The notes: generated by a model from the letters alone, not told the origin. A stretch of 64,000 nucleotides of DNA from Sandaracinaceae bacterium (GCA_020633055.1 JACKEJ010000007.1:682001-746000); one strand, 5' to 3'. Shown: positions 35,189-44,407, counted from the stretch's first letter. Numbers and translations are program-made.

Positions 35189-37123
35189 ATGCGCCGGGTA
35201 GCCGAGAGGGAGCTCGTGCCCATCGCCATGCTGGCGATCCTCGCGCAGCTCTCGCGCTATGTCGTGGCGGGCTTCTCGTTGCGGCCCGAGCTCCGTGCAC
35301 TCCAGAGCGCGGCGGACGACCACGCCATGATCTGGCGACGGGCGGACCTGGCGCTGACCGCGGTGCTCGGCCTGTGCGTCGTCATGGCCCCCACCGTGCC
35401 GTGGTCGGCGTCGCGACGCAGGCGCGTTGCGCTAGGTCTGGCCATGGCTGCGGCGGGCATCGCGTCCTGCCGGGTCGTGCACTGGACCACCCACACGACG
35501 GCGCTCGTGTCGTGGTCGGTCGTCGCGGTGGGGTTGAGGGCGCTGGTCCACCGGCGCGTACCGCGCGTCACTGCGCTCGCGGCGGGCGTGGTCGGCCTGC
35601 TCGCCGCGCCTCCCCCGGTGGCTGTCTGGCTGCCTGGATCCGAGCCGGGGATGCTGTGCATGTGGCCAGGCTCGCTCCTCACCGAAGCGCTGAACATCCT
35701 CCCTGGGCTAGCTGCGTTCGCGTTGATGATGGGCCCCGCGTCGAACGGAACCCAACGCACGCCTCACGCGGACCGGTGGCTGCAGCGCATGTGCACCCTC
35801 GTCGCCGTGCTGTTCGTGGCGGACACACTGCTCGAGCATGGCATCGTCCGACTCGTCGCAGGGCCATCGAACCAACGTCTGAACGACGTCTTCAGGACCG
35901 CCTTGCTCGCGTCGGCAGCAGACTGGTCAGCGGCGCACGTACTGGCCCTCGCGGGCACGCTGCTCGCGGGCCTGATGGTGCTGGCGTTCGCACAAAGGAC
36001 GTTCGCGCTTCTCGGCCAGGTCACACGGGGTCTGCGCCTCGGGTCGCACCGCGGCCAGCGGCCTCCCGCGTGCTCCACCGGCGTGACGTTCGCGCTGACG
36101 GGGTGCGTCGTCGCGGCCAGCCTCCTCGGTCGCAACGCGTTCGCGTATTCGCGCCAAGAACATGGCGCGGCGTGGGCACTCCGAGAGCGGAGTGCGGTCA
36201 TGGCTCGTCTCCGCACCACGCCCGCACGACTGGCAGACGGCCCTCGCGGCCGCGTCCTCTGGGTGGAACCCAACGGGTCGTTGCGCGACGCGGACGATGG
36301 GGGACCTCCCGTGCAGCCCGTCGCCCTCCACTATGGCGGTGTCCTCATGCCCGAGAGCGCCACCGCGGCGGACTTCGCGGCCCTCGCGCGCAGCGTGTGC
36401 GACCGCGAATGCCAACTCGAGTGGGTAGTGCCGATGGACGCGTCCAACGCCCTCGGCGAGGCCCTCCCCTCGCGCTTCGCCATCGCGCGCCCGTTGCGAC
36501 GACAGCTGGTCACCACCGCGGTCAGCGCGCACCGGCTCGCGGATCCCCCGGATCCACAGTGGTCCTTCATGCGCCGAGACGCGACGCCCGTTGGGAGGAT
36601 GGACGCCGTGCTCTCGGGTGCGCCGAACACCCGCCTCGTCGACGTCGACCGCAGCGCGGGTCTCACCTACGTGGTTCCCGGTCCGCACCCGCCCGCGAGC
36701 GCCGCGCTCCCGCGTCATCACTTCGGCGCCGACACGGCGGCGCTGGTCCAACATCGGCTGGGCCTCGTGCTCGGCGCTGTGTCGCTGGGGTTCGGAGCTT
36801 GGCTCGGGTGGCTGCTCGGCGTCGTCGTCATCACCGCCCGGCGCTACGCCCTCTGCACGGTGGGTGGGCCGCTCGACCAAGCCTCAGCCACGGCTACACC
36901 CTGTTTCCCAGGGTGGGTGCCACGCGGCCCAGCGCACCGCCCCGAGCTCACGGGCGGGGCATCCCCCTACCGGCGTAGCGGCACAGCGTGGGTCGGCTCA
37001 CCGGGTAGCGTGCTCCGGTGCGCCCTGGACCGGGTAGCGCCCGCTCTGGTAGCGCTCGGGCTCTTCCTGCTCCCCAGTCTCGTGGTCGGCGCCGTGGTCA
37101 CCTGGATGCTGAGCGCGCCGTGA
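35189..37123 (+). CDS. Large polytopic membrane protein of unknown function
   Basis: 644 residues. Roughly eight to ten membrane helices in the first half (VPIAMLAILAQLSRYVVAGF, ADLALTAVLGLCVVMAP, VTALAAGVVGLLAAPPPVAVW and others), a soluble segment of about 200 residues in the middle (RGRVLWVEPNGSLRDADD, VCDRECQLEWVV), and C-terminal helices (LGLVLGAVSLGFGAWLGWLLGVVV; LVALGLFLLPSLVVGAVVTWM). No family recognised. The soluble part has a short Cys pair (VCDREC). ATG 35189. Confidence 0.65.
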   Translation: MRRVAERELVPIAMLAILAQLSRYVVAGFSLRPELRALQSAADDHAMIWRRADLALTAVLGLCVVMAPTVPWSASRRRRVALGLAMAAAGIASCRVVHWTTHTTALVSWSVVAVGLRALVHRRVPRVTALAAGVVGLLAAPPPVAVWLPGSEPGMLCMWPGSLLTEALNILPGLAAFALMMGPASNGTQRTPHADRWLQRMCTLVAVLFVADTLLEHGIVRLVAGPSNQRLNDVFRTALLASAADWSAAHVLALAGTLLAGLMVLAFAQRTFALLGQVTRGLRLGSHRGQRPPACSTGVTFALTGCVVAASLLGRNAFAYSRQEHGAAWALRERSAVMARLRTTPARLADGPRGRVLWVEPNGSLRDADDGGPPVQPVALHYGGVLMPESATAADFAALARSVCDRECQLEWVVPMDASNALGEALPSRFAIARPLRRQLVTTAVSAHRLADPPDPQWSFMRRDATPVGRMDAVLSGAPNTRLVDVDRSAGLTYVVPGPHPPASAALPRHHFGADTAALVQHRLGLVLGAVSLGFGAWLGWLLGVVVITARRYALCTVGGPLDQASATATPCFPGWVPRGPAHRPELTGGASPYRRSGTAWVGSPGSVLRCALDRVAPALVALGLFLLPSLVVGAVVTWMLSAP

Positions 37124-37178
37124 TGCCGAGCGGGTCGGGGTGGACGTGCCCCCCAGGCGCAGTGTAGGGAGAAGTCGC

Positions 37179-38877
37179 ATGCTGCCGTCCCCCCCGTGGC
37201 CCTTGTCCTCCAGCGCCGTCCATCACGGCACCACCTGCGCAACGCCGGCGCCACACGCACCTCTCGCTGTGCGCACTCGCCCTCGCCCTCGCCGCGTGCT
37301 CGGACGCGGGCAACGCCCCGCCCTGCGATCCCCCCGGCGCATGCCCGGACGCAGACGCCCCGGATTTGCCCGACGCCTCCACGCCACAGGACGGCGCCAC
37401 GCCACCCGACGGGTCCGCACCGGACGCCTCCGTCGCGCTCCCGCCCTTCTCCACGCGGCCCATCGTGCTGCCCCAGCGCAACCAGACCGAGCTGGTGCGC
37501 AACGTGCGCGTCGGCGCCGTGTTCATCGAGGACGAGGGGCCCGAGTCCTGGTACGACGACACAGCCCGCGCGGACACCTGGGCGGCCCGCATGGACCACC
37601 TGCGCAGCTTCTACGGGTCGCGCGCGAACGGCCGGCTGACCATCGAGTCCATCGCCAGCGCCACCGTCGAGGGCACGCCGCCCAGCTGCCGCGACGTGCC
37701 CAGCATGTTCCTCATCCCGGGGACCGAGGTGACGTTCGCCTACTTCCGAAACACCCAGTGCGGCACCGCGGCCTACGGCTCGCACATCGCCATGGCCGGC
37801 ATCAAGAACGGCTACACGCACGTGCACGAGTTCGGCCACGAGCTGGGCTTCCACCACGCCTACAAGATCCTCCATGCAGGCGAAGGCGACACGGCCTTCA
37901 CGCCCGCCGACAGCTTCGACGGGACCGCGCCCCTCTCGCGCCTGGCCGAGGGCTCCTACGCCTACGGGGACTACACCTCGTTCATGGGGCGCGCGAACGC
38001 CGCCATGCTCCCGCACCAGCTCTACTGGGTGCGCTTCTTCGAGCACGACGACCTCTTCGTGCAACCGAACCGTAGCCAGCCCGTGCTCATCCGCGAGGTG
38101 GGCTCCGTGGTGGAGTCCGACTTCCTCACGCGCGGCGAGCCCATCGCGGCGCTGGTGCGCTTGCCCACGGGCGAGGTCATGCAGCTGAGCCTCATCGGGC
38201 GTCAGTCCGCGTTCCGCAGCGTGGGCTTCTTCCGTCACTCGGACGAGCGCGACGAGGAGTCCATGATCGCCGCGCACATCATCGCGGACTGTGACGACTG
38301 CGCCACGCGCGGCTCGCTCGTCGCGACGTTCCGGCACCGCTTCATCGACGAGACGGGCATCCAGGTGGACGTCGACGCCTTCGCCGAGGACGGCATGACC
38401 GCCACCCTGCGCGTCGACGCCGTCACCGACGATGCCCGCTGCGCGCTCCCGCCCACGCTCACCGTCAGCACGCGCGTGCAGGACGACCGCACCGTGTACG
38501 TCGACGTGCAGGTCACCAACGACAACATCGAGGGCTGCCGGCCGCTGCACGTGTTCGAGCAGGACGGGTTCCTGCGCGACCAGCCGGACTTCAACGTGCG
38601 CGACGAGGGCACCGACTGGCAGCGCGACAGCGCACGCGGCGACGACGCCCAGTTCATGGTCTGGCCCGGGCGCAGCGTGACGCAGTCGTTCCGTGTGCGG
38701 CGCGCTTCGGGGGCGGCGACGAGCGCGACCTTCCCGCTGTTCATCGGGCCGTGGCCGGGGCTGCAGCTCACCACGGACTTCGACACGGCGACCCCCGACC
38801 GCAGCTGCACCATCACGCGGAACGGACACGGGGGCGACTGCGGCGGTTGGCTCGTGCAGACCCCCGTCGCGCCGTGA
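37179..38877 (+). CDS. M11-like (gametolysin-type) metalloprotease lipoprotein, with a frameshift at a C7 run
   Basis: The body is a zinc protease: HVHEFGHELGFHH gives the HExxHxxGxxH zinc site, and YGDYTSFMGRANAAMLPHQ is a Met-turn/M11-type segment, followed by about 270 residues of beta-rich C-terminal domain with disulfide-type cysteines. A lipoprotein signal (LSLCALALALAACS) and Asp/Pro-rich tether are in frame with the protease, but that frame has no start codon. The ATG at 37179, with AGGGAG 8 nt upstream, enters the same frame only if the C7 run at 37189-37195 were six Cs. The gene is therefore either phase-variable, mutated, or mis-sequenced. Acts outside the cell or on its surface. 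Confidence 0.8.
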
Positions 38878-38930
38878 AGGGGGCACCCATGGGCGCGACA
38901 AAGAATCACACATGACACACACGTGAAGCC

Positions 38931-38945
38931 GGGGGCCCAGCCCCC
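38931..38945 (+). repeat. GC hairpin after the metalloprotease
   Basis: GGGGGC-CCA-GCCCCC is a perfect 6-bp stem 54 nt past the protease stop. No T-run follows, so termination would depend on the stem or Rho. Confidence 0.4.
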
Positions 38946-39004
38946 GAAGGGTTGCCTCCGCGGTCGCTGCGCCCCCGACGAGTCACACGAAAACGTCCGC
39001 AGCC

Positions 39005-39034
39005 CTTGCCTATCTATGGATAGGTAGCTATACA
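39005..39034 (+). promoter_or_regulatory. tetR promoter with embedded operator
   Basis: TTGCCT (39005-39010) and TATACA (39029-39034) are 18 nt apart, and the 18-bp inverted repeat CTATCTATGGATAGGTAG (39010-39027) fills the spacer. Bound repressor would block polymerase, so the gene should be autoregulated. A near-identical site precedes the dehydrogenase gene. Confidence 0.8.
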
Positions 39035-39046
39035 CAGAGCTCCTCG

Positions 39047-39631
39047 ATGACCTCTGGAACCGACACCGCCAACCAGCTGATGGACGAGGCCCAGGCGCTG
39101 ATCCAGAGCCGTGGGTTCAACGCGTTCAGCTACAAGGACCTCGCCGCGGTCGTGGGCATCCGCACGGCCAGCATCCACTACCACTTCCCGTCCAAAGCCG
39201 ACCTGGGGCTCGCCGTGGTGCAGCGCTACCGCGCGGAGCTCGAGGCCGCGCTCGCCGACATCGACGCACGCGGCGGGTCCGTTCGCGACCAGCTCGAAGC
39301 CTTCGTCGCGCTCTACGGCAAGACGGAAACGAACGGGGTCATCTGCGTCTGCGGCTCGCTCGCGACCGACTGCGAGACCCTGCCCACCCCCATGCGCGAC
39401 GCCGTCGCCGCCTACCTCGACCGCAGCGCCCAGTGGGTCGCCGCACGCGTCGCGGACGGCGTGGCGCGCGGCGAGCTCCACACGCGACAAGACCCGCACG
39501 AGCTGGCCACCACGCTCGTCTCGGGGCTCCAAGGAGGCCTCATCTTGGCAAGGGTCCGGGCGGGCTCCCCGTGGGTCGCCACGGTCGCGCGCGTCTTCTT
39601 CGACGCGGTCGCCGCGCCCTCGCCTTCCTGA
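39047..39631 (+). CDS. TetR-family repressor
   Basis: 194 residues. The N-terminal DNA-binding domain is complete (LIQSRGFNAFSYKDLAAVVG, ASIHYHFPSKADLGLAVV), and the helical ligand domain (LEAFVALYGKTETNGVICVCG onward) matches the TetR_C-type of oxidative/xenobiotic response regulators. It should bind CTAyCTATGsATAGGTAG sites at its own promoter and that of the following short-chain dehydrogenase. The ligand is unknown; CVCGSLA cysteines in the ligand domain could sense thiol-reactive compounds (inference). Confidence 0.9.
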   Translation: MTSGTDTANQLMDEAQALIQSRGFNAFSYKDLAAVVGIRTASIHYHFPSKADLGLAVVQRYRAELEAALADIDARGGSVRDQLEAFVALYGKTETNGVICVCGSLATDCETLPTPMRDAVAAYLDRSAQWVAARVADGVARGELHTRQDPHELATTLVSGLQGGLILARVRAGSPWVATVARVFFDAVAAPSPS

Positions 39632-39686
39632 CGCGCCGGCCATCGTCGACCCGACGTTTGCCGCGCTCGTCCGCCGTCCGCGTTGA

Positions 39687-39704
39687 CTACCTATGCATAG
39701 GTAG
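39687..39704 (+). promoter_or_regulatory. TetR operator upstream of the SDR gene
   Basis: CTACCTATGCATAGGTAG is a perfect 18-bp palindrome that differs from the tetR-promoter site at two positions. TTGACT (39683-39688) overlaps its left edge, giving a -35 candidate; no clear -10 is seen. Confidence 0.8.
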
Positions 39705-39734
39705 CACCATCCAACCATCTCGAAAGAACACTCC

Positions 39735-40493
39735 ATGACCTCCCTCAACGCTCTCATCCTCGGCGGCTCCACCGGCATGGGCCTCGCCACCGCCCGCCAC
39801 CTCCTGACACGAGGTGGCGCCGTGCACCTCGTCGCGCGCGACCCACAGAAGCTCGCCGCCGCGCAGTCCGAGCTGAGCCCTCTCGGGCGCGTCGAGACCA
39901 CCAGCCTCGACCTCTACGACAAGGCCGCGGTGGACGCGTTCGCCACCCAGCTACGCGAGCAGGCGGCGCCCATCCATCAGCTCGTCAACGCGGCCGGCTA
40001 CTTCAGCCCGCGACCGTTCATGGAACACACCCGCGCCGACTACGACCGCTACCACGACCTCAACCGCGCCACCTTCTTCCTCACCCAGGCCGTCGTCGCG
40101 AACATGCAGCGGCACGGGGGCGGTGCCATCGTGAACATCGGCTCCATGTGGGCCAAGCAGGCCATCGCGGCCACGCCCTCCTCCGCCTACTCCATGGCCA
40201 AGGCTGGGCTCCACGCGCTCACCCAGCACCTCGCCATGGAGCTCGCAGCAGACGGCATCCGCGTAAACGCCGTCTCTCCGGCCGTGGTGCACACGCCCAT
40301 CTACGGGGCTTTCATCGAACCCGCGCAGATCGCCGAGACCCTCCGAGGCTTCGACGCGTTCCACCCCATCGGTCGCATCGGTCAGCCCGACGACGTGGCC
40401 AAGACCATCGCGCACCTGCTCTCCGATGATGCGGCGTGGGTCACGGGCGCCGTGTGGGACGTGGACGGCGGCGTCATGGCGGGCAGGAACTAG
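39735..40493 (+). CDS. Short-chain dehydrogenase/reductase
   Basis: 252 residues, Rossmann fold: cofactor loop GGSTGMG near the N-terminus, NAAGYFS, catalytic serine in NIGSM, and YSMAK catalytic tyrosine/lysine; HPIGRIGQPDDVA and VWDVDGGVMAG complete the classic SDR ending. Substrate unknown; cofactor preference not obvious (VARDPQK after beta-2 could favour NADP). Probably controlled by the TetR gene upstream through the shared operator. Confidence 0.93.
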   Translation: MTSLNALILGGSTGMGLATARHLLTRGGAVHLVARDPQKLAAAQSELSPLGRVETTSLDLYDKAAVDAFATQLREQAAPIHQLVNAAGYFSPRPFMEHTRADYDRYHDLNRATFFLTQAVVANMQRHGGGAIVNIGSMWAKQAIAATPSSAYSMAKAGLHALTQHLAMELAADGIRVNAVSPAVVHTPIYGAFIEPAQIAETLRGFDAFHPIGRIGQPDDVAKTIAHLLSDDAAWVTGAVWDVDGGVMAGRN

Positions 40494-40608
40494 GGGAGCC
40501 ACCGAGACGCAGTAGCTCGACCGCCCCGCATCTCGGTGCCGCGCGCAACTCCGGCCCGCCGGTGGCGCACGGTTGACAGAGCGCTGCGGTCGGGCTCGTC
40601 TACCTCAC

Positions 40609-41253
40609 ATGCTCGTACATGGCGCCGCCAGCCTGGACCATCCGTCGCTCCACGGCGCCATCTTGCGCCGCGACGAGCGGCAGCCCGGTTGGGCAACCAT
40701 CGACCTCGGGCCTCACGCGGGGGCGCGGGCACTCCGTGAGGCGCAGCACCGCCTGGCTCGGGGGCTAGACCGCGAAGAGCGCCGCCTGCGTGGCCGCGGT
40801 CTGATCCCCACCGCGCTCACCTTCTTCGACCAGGGCGAGACCACGCCCTTCCACGTCGACGGTGGACCCGACGAGTCGGTGCTGCTGCTGGGCTACGAGC
40901 CCTCTGCCCGCACCAGCCGCCTGCGCGTCGTCGATCTCCCTCACGCGGCGGCCGAAGCCCAGTCCATCGCGGCCTACCTCGCGAGCCGTCCGAACGGCTT
41001 CCCGGCGGACGACCCGCGCCTGAGCGCCCTGGCCATCGACATCCCGCGCGACGCTACGCACTTCGTCCTCGTCGCGCTGTGCAACAGCGTCATGGAGCCA
41101 GGACACGGCTGGCGTGGACTGCTGCATCAAGCGACGGTCGGCGGCGACCCGAGCGCGCCGCGCGGCGTGCACACCGTTCACCTGCGCGCGGCGGCGGATG
41201 CCCCGTGGACCGAAGACGCATGGCGCCCCTACCTCGAGGAGCTCGCGCCGTAG
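40609..41253 (+). CDS. Hypothetical protein, possible 2-oxoglutarate/Fe(II) oxygenase fold
   Basis: 214 residues. FFDQGETTPFHVDGGPDESVLLLGYEPS, with FHVDGG as a candidate H-x-D iron site and GLLHQATV as a possible distal histidine, resembles small 2OG oxygenases, but the arginine for 2-oxoglutarate is not certain. If the fold call is wrong I have no alternative. ATG 40609 has TACCTC 2-8 nt upstream; the TTG start at 40573 adds twelve residues without support. Confidence 0.55.
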   Translation: MLVHGAASLDHPSLHGAILRRDERQPGWATIDLGPHAGARALREAQHRLARGLDREERRLRGRGLIPTALTFFDQGETTPFHVDGGPDESVLLLGYEPSARTSRLRVVDLPHAAAEAQSIAAYLASRPNGFPADDPRLSALAIDIPRDATHFVLVALCNSVMEPGHGWRGLLHQATVGGDPSAPRGVHTVHLRAAADAPWTEDAWRPYLEELAP

Positions 41254-41275
41254 CACCCCAACGCTCGCTCGTACG

Positions 41276-42226
41276 CTACTCGCGTCCCGCCTCACGAAGC
41301 AGCACACGCTCGTCGCGGATCGCGGTCACGCCCGCGCGAAGCGACGTCACGGCGAACTCCGGGAACCGGCGCTTGAACTTGTCCGACACGAACAGGTTGT
41401 CCACGTCGTAGCGCGGCAGCAGCTCGGCCGCGTCCCGCACCGTGGGGCTCACGAGGCCCGCCAACCGCAACTGCCAGCGGCGCAGCACGCGATGGCGCGC
41501 CGGGACGCCGAAGGTCTCCGCCACGAGCGCGACGAACTGGCGATAGGTGAGCCGCTGGTCGTCGCACGGGAGGTGCCACGTCTGACCGAACGCGTCGGGC
41601 GTGTTGCCCAGCAGCGCCATCGCGCGGCTCGCGTCGGGCGTGTAGATCAGCGTCCGCCGCGTGTCGTCGCGCACGAAGACCTTGGCAGCCTTGCCTGACC
41701 ACAGCGGGTCCACCACCGTCGCGGTCGTGATGCTCTGCGTCGCCCCGGGCCCGTAGAACTCGGGCGCACGCGCGATCAACGCACGCACGCGGCCGCTGAC
41801 CATGGCGTCCAGCAGCGCCTCGGCGATCTGGGCGCGCACGGCACCCTTCGCGCCGTGCGGACGAAAGGCCGTCTCTTCGGTCTGGGGGTCCGCGGTCTGC
41901 GGATACATGTACGTGTTGTCGAAGAACACGAGCTGCGTGCCGTGCGCGGCGCACGCGTCGATGACGTTGCGCATCAAGACGGGCCACTGCGCCACCCAGC
42001 GCTGCGTGTCCATCGGCAGCCCGGCGGTCAGGTACGCCGTGGTGGAGCCTTCCACGGCGCGCAGGGTCTGCTGGGCATCCAACAGATCCGCAGGGCGCAG
42101 CTCGTCGGTGTCGTGCACGCGCGCCGGGCGCCGGCTCACCAGCCGGATGTCCGTGGTGTGTTCGCGCGCCAGGTGGATGGCCAGCTCCCGCCCAATCTGT
42201 CCGCTCGCCCCGAGGATGGTCTGCAT
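41276..42226 (-). CDS. NAD-dependent epimerase/NmrA-type reductase
   Basis: 316 residues with an extended-SDR fold: N-terminal TILGASGQIGRELA nucleotide loop, LVSRRPARV, FFDNTYMYPQ in the active-site region (tyrosine without the canonical YxxxK), and PEFYGPGA. The Y-x-x-x-K lysine is absent, so this may be an NmrA-like redox sensor or an atypical reductase. Starts at ATG 42226 directly with the nucleotide-binding loop. Convergent with the possible oxygenase gene. Confidence 0.88.
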   Translation of the reverse strand: MQTILGASGQIGRELAIHLAREHTTDIRLVSRRPARVHDTDELRPADLLDAQQTLRAVEGSTTAYLTAGLPMDTQRWVAQWPVLMRNVIDACAAHGTQLVFFDNTYMYPQTADPQTEETAFRPHGAKGAVRAQIAEALLDAMVSGRVRALIARAPEFYGPGATQSITTATVVDPLWSGKAAKVFVRDDTRRTLIYTPDASRAMALLGNTPDAFGQTWHLPCDDQRLTYRQFVALVAETFGVPARHRVLRRWQLRLAGLVSPTVRDAAELLPRYDVDNLFVSDKFKRRFPEFAVTSLRAGVTAIRDERVLLREAGRE

Positions 42227-42274
42227 CGCTTGGCTCCTGCTGTGCTGTAGCGCCCGAGGCGCGCACGGTCGACG

Positions 42275-42982
42275 TCACGAGCGCCGGACGAGCGCGACGA
42301 GGCCCGATCCCGGGTCACCCGCGCGGGCCCGACGAAGGACGTCGATGGCCTGCGCCGGGCGGCTCCAGTCCTGGGACAAGACGTCGAAGCTCGCGTCGTC
42401 GGCATGTCGATGCGCCCCCGACGAGCACAAGAGCAGGTCGCTGACCCCATCGAGCGAGACGCGCGTCACGGTCGGTTCATCGCGGCCGAGGCCGAGCGAA
42501 CGGGTGAGGATCCACGCGCCCCGCGTCGTCTGGAACGTATCGTCGGTCGTCAGGCGCCTCACGTGGCCGCGCGAGAGCGAATACGCGCGCACCTCTCCGA
42601 CGTGCCACACGACCCCCTCCGCGCCGCACCACGCCACCGCCGTGACGCTCGCTCCGTGCCCGGGACGTTGGTGCAGCTGCTCGCGCGCGCGCTCCACGAA
42701 GCCCTGCACACAAGCCTCCAGCTCCACGAAGTCGCGGGCTGGGGGTTCCTGGCGCAGCCCGGCGAACGCGCGCCGCACCGCGTTTGCCTCCTCAGGCAGA
42801 GTCGCGTCGACCATCACAGCGACCCCGGCAGCCGTGGGGCGTGCACCGACGGTGAGCGTGAGCAGCGCGTCGCGCGCCCCGGGAGGCTCGGCAGCGCCCG
42901 AACCGACGCGACCGACCACGAGGTCCTCCTCGGCGAACGCGCACCACTCGAGCCCAACTCGGTACGGCGAGCGCCCAGTCAC
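42275..42982 (-). CDS. PP2C-fold pseudophosphatase
   Basis: 235 residues matching the PP2C (PPM) phosphatase fold in order: VMVDATLPEEANAV (normally DGMGGH), ASVTAVAWCGAEGVVWHVGEVRAY (normally VGDSRAY), RRLTTDDTF, ILTRSLGL, then DLLLCSSGAHRH (normally LLCSDGL) and DPGSGLVALVRR (normally DN.T.VVV). Metal-binding aspartates at the DG, SDG and DN positions are lost, so it should not bind the two metals or dephosphorylate. It may instead bind a phosphoprotein. GTG 42982; the N-terminal REnNED segment is missing, and an upstream start is possible. Overlaps an operon with a YHYH-type protein. Confidence 0.75.
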   Translation of the reverse strand: MTGRSPYRVGLEWCAFAEEDLVVGRVGSGAAEPPGARDALLTLTVGARPTAAGVAVMVDATLPEEANAVRRAFAGLRQEPPARDFVELEACVQGFVERAREQLHQRPGHGASVTAVAWCGAEGVVWHVGEVRAYSLSRGHVRRLTTDDTFQTTRGAWILTRSLGLGRDEPTVTRVSLDGVSDLLLCSSGAHRHADDASFDVLSQDWSRPAQAIDVLRRARAGDPGSGLVALVRRS

Positions 42983-42995
42983 CGGGCGCCGCGCC

Positions 42996-43169
42996 TCAAC
43001 ACGTGACGTCCTCGGCGCCACTGGCCCGCAGCGACCAACGGAGCGCGCCCGTAGGAAAGGGACCGCACATTGCGTCGACGTGCGCTCCGTGGAGCAGGTG
43101 GTCGAGCTCCCACCGCAGATGCGCGTCCGTGCCCCACTCGGGCGGCTCCCTCTGGGGCGCGTCAGCCAC
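42996..43169 (-). CDS. Small hypothetical protein
   Basis: 57 residues from GTG 43169, overlapping the end of the YHYH-type gene by 8 nt and ending 13 nt before the PP2C-fold gene. The sequence (WGTDAHLRWELDHLLHG, MCGPFPTGALRW) looks protein-like rather than shadow-like. It may be a small linker gene of the operon or the degraded N-terminus of the phosphatase, though in a different frame. Confidence 0.4.
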   Translation of the reverse strand: MADAPQREPPEWGTDAHLRWELDHLLHGAHVDAMCGPFPTGALRWSLRASGAEDVTC

Positions 43170-43377
43170 GCGGGCGCTCCGGCTCGTCGTCGGGCTCGTT
43201 CTCGTCGTCTCTTTCGGGGTCGCGTCGTTCGCGGGGCGGCTGACAGCAGCCCGCTCGATGGCAGTGGTACTCGCCCGTGCGTCGATCGTGGTGCCCGCCC
43301 TGGTCGTCGAGTCCGCCACGGTGCGCCGCGGCCGACGCGGGCAGCGCGAGGAGGAACACGAACAGCAGTCGACCCAT
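43162..43377 (-). CDS. YHYH-type secreted protein
   Basis: 71 residues: signal peptide GRLLFVFLLALPASAAA, then HRGGLDDQGGHHDRRTGEYHCHRAGC, like the YHYH domain (GGH.DR..G.YHYH) found in small secreted proteins of unknown function, and an acidic/arginine-rich tail. The histidines and cysteines could bind metal. Start of a leftward cluster with the small ORF and PP2C-fold gene. Confidence 0.75.
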   Translation of the reverse strand: MGRLLFVFLLALPASAAAHRGGLDDQGGHHDRRTGEYHCHRAGCCQPPRERRDPERDDENEPDDEPERPRG

Positions 43378-43443
43378 GCGCGCAGCGTCGCACAACGCAC
43401 GCGTGGCGGGAACGGCAACGACGAACGAGCCCGCGGCGCGCCC

Positions 43444-44358
43444 TCAGCGCTCGGACGGACGACCCGGCAAGCGCGGCTGCCGCGTGACCTCGAAGCTCAC
43501 GCGTCGGTTGCGCTCCCGCGCGGCGGCCAGCTCCCGTCCACGCACGCCCGCGATGGGCGCCGCGGGCTGCGACGCCCCCACGGCGCGCACGCCCAGCTGC
43601 GAGGCCGGCACACCGCGCGCGACGAGCGCGTCGTACACCGCCTGGGCGCGCAGCTGCGCCAAGGGCTCACGCTCGCGGTCGTCGACGTGGCCCACGATAT
43701 CCACCCCAACGCCCGGGTTCACCTGCAGGGTCTGTGCGAGCGCGTCGAGCACGAGGGCACCGTCGGGCGACAGCGTGCTGGCGTTCGACGCGAAGTACAC
43801 GATGTCCAAGATGGCGACATCGCACGCCACCAGCAGGATGGACCCACCGTCGGGGCAGCCATCCCCGTCGTCCGTGCAGCCCCCGTCGAGGCTGCTCGGG
43901 AAGGTCTCGGCGTGGCGCGGGCACTGGTCCACCTCGTCGGGATACCCGTCGTCGTCGAGGTCGCCGGGCGGCCCGTTGGTGTACTCCCGCTCGGACCCAT
44001 CCGGACACCCGAGCGCGCCATCCTCCCCAGCCCCCTGTCGCGAGCGGCTGCGGTACGACGTGTCGTTCGGGCACATGTCGTCGACGTCGGCGACGCCGTC
44101 TCCGTCGTTGTCCGGGTCGGGGCACCCATCCTCGTCGTCGAACCCGTCGAGGTCCTCGGGAGCCTCCACACACGCGTCCAGCGCGTCCGCCACGCCGTCC
44201 TCGTCGGTGTCCGTGCGTTCTTCGGCCGTGCTCGGCTCCGCTCCCGCCGCGTGACCCGCGCTCGTGGAAGCCACCCCGCCGCAGCCCTGAACGCCCGCCA
44301 CGTAAAGCCACGCGAGCCCGGTCAGGACCCAGCGCCATTCGACGTGCCGTGCAGACAT
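43444..44358 (-). CDS. OmpA-family protein with TSP3-type repeats
   Basis: 304 residues. An N-terminal hydrophobic segment (VLTGLAWLYVAGVQGC) is a signal or lipobox; then thrombospondin type-3-like calcium loops (TDTDEDGVADALDAC, DPDNDGDGVADVDDMC, DLDDDGYPDEVDQC) and a C-terminal OmpA peptidoglycan-binding domain (ILDIVYFASNASTLSPDG, VDIVGHVDD, RAQAVYDALVARGV, RERNRRVSFEV). It would anchor the outer membrane to the cell wall. ATG 44370 is an alternative start. Confidence 0.9.
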   Translation of the reverse strand: MSARHVEWRWVLTGLAWLYVAGVQGCGGVASTSAGHAAGAEPSTAEERTDTDEDGVADALDACVEAPEDLDGFDDEDGCPDPDNDGDGVADVDDMCPNDTSYRSRSRQGAGEDGALGCPDGSEREYTNGPPGDLDDDGYPDEVDQCPRHAETFPSSLDGGCTDDGDGCPDGGSILLVACDVAILDIVYFASNASTLSPDGALVLDALAQTLQVNPGVGVDIVGHVDDREREPLAQLRAQAVYDALVARGVPASQLGVRAVGASQPAAPIAGVRGRELAAARERNRRVSFEVTRQPRLPGRPSER

Positions 44359-44407
44359 GCCCAAGAGCATGGGGCAACACAGGCGGCCCCGTCTACGCAC
44401 CGTGCGC

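Noticed and set aside
36967..38922. Leftward 651-residue open frame
   Set aside because: Antisense to the metalloprotease and the membrane protein; no motifs.
40573..40578. TTGACA as -35 of the possible oxygenase gene
   Set aside because: The nearest -10-like hexamer is 20 or more nt away, too far; start ATG 40609 is supported by TACCTC instead.
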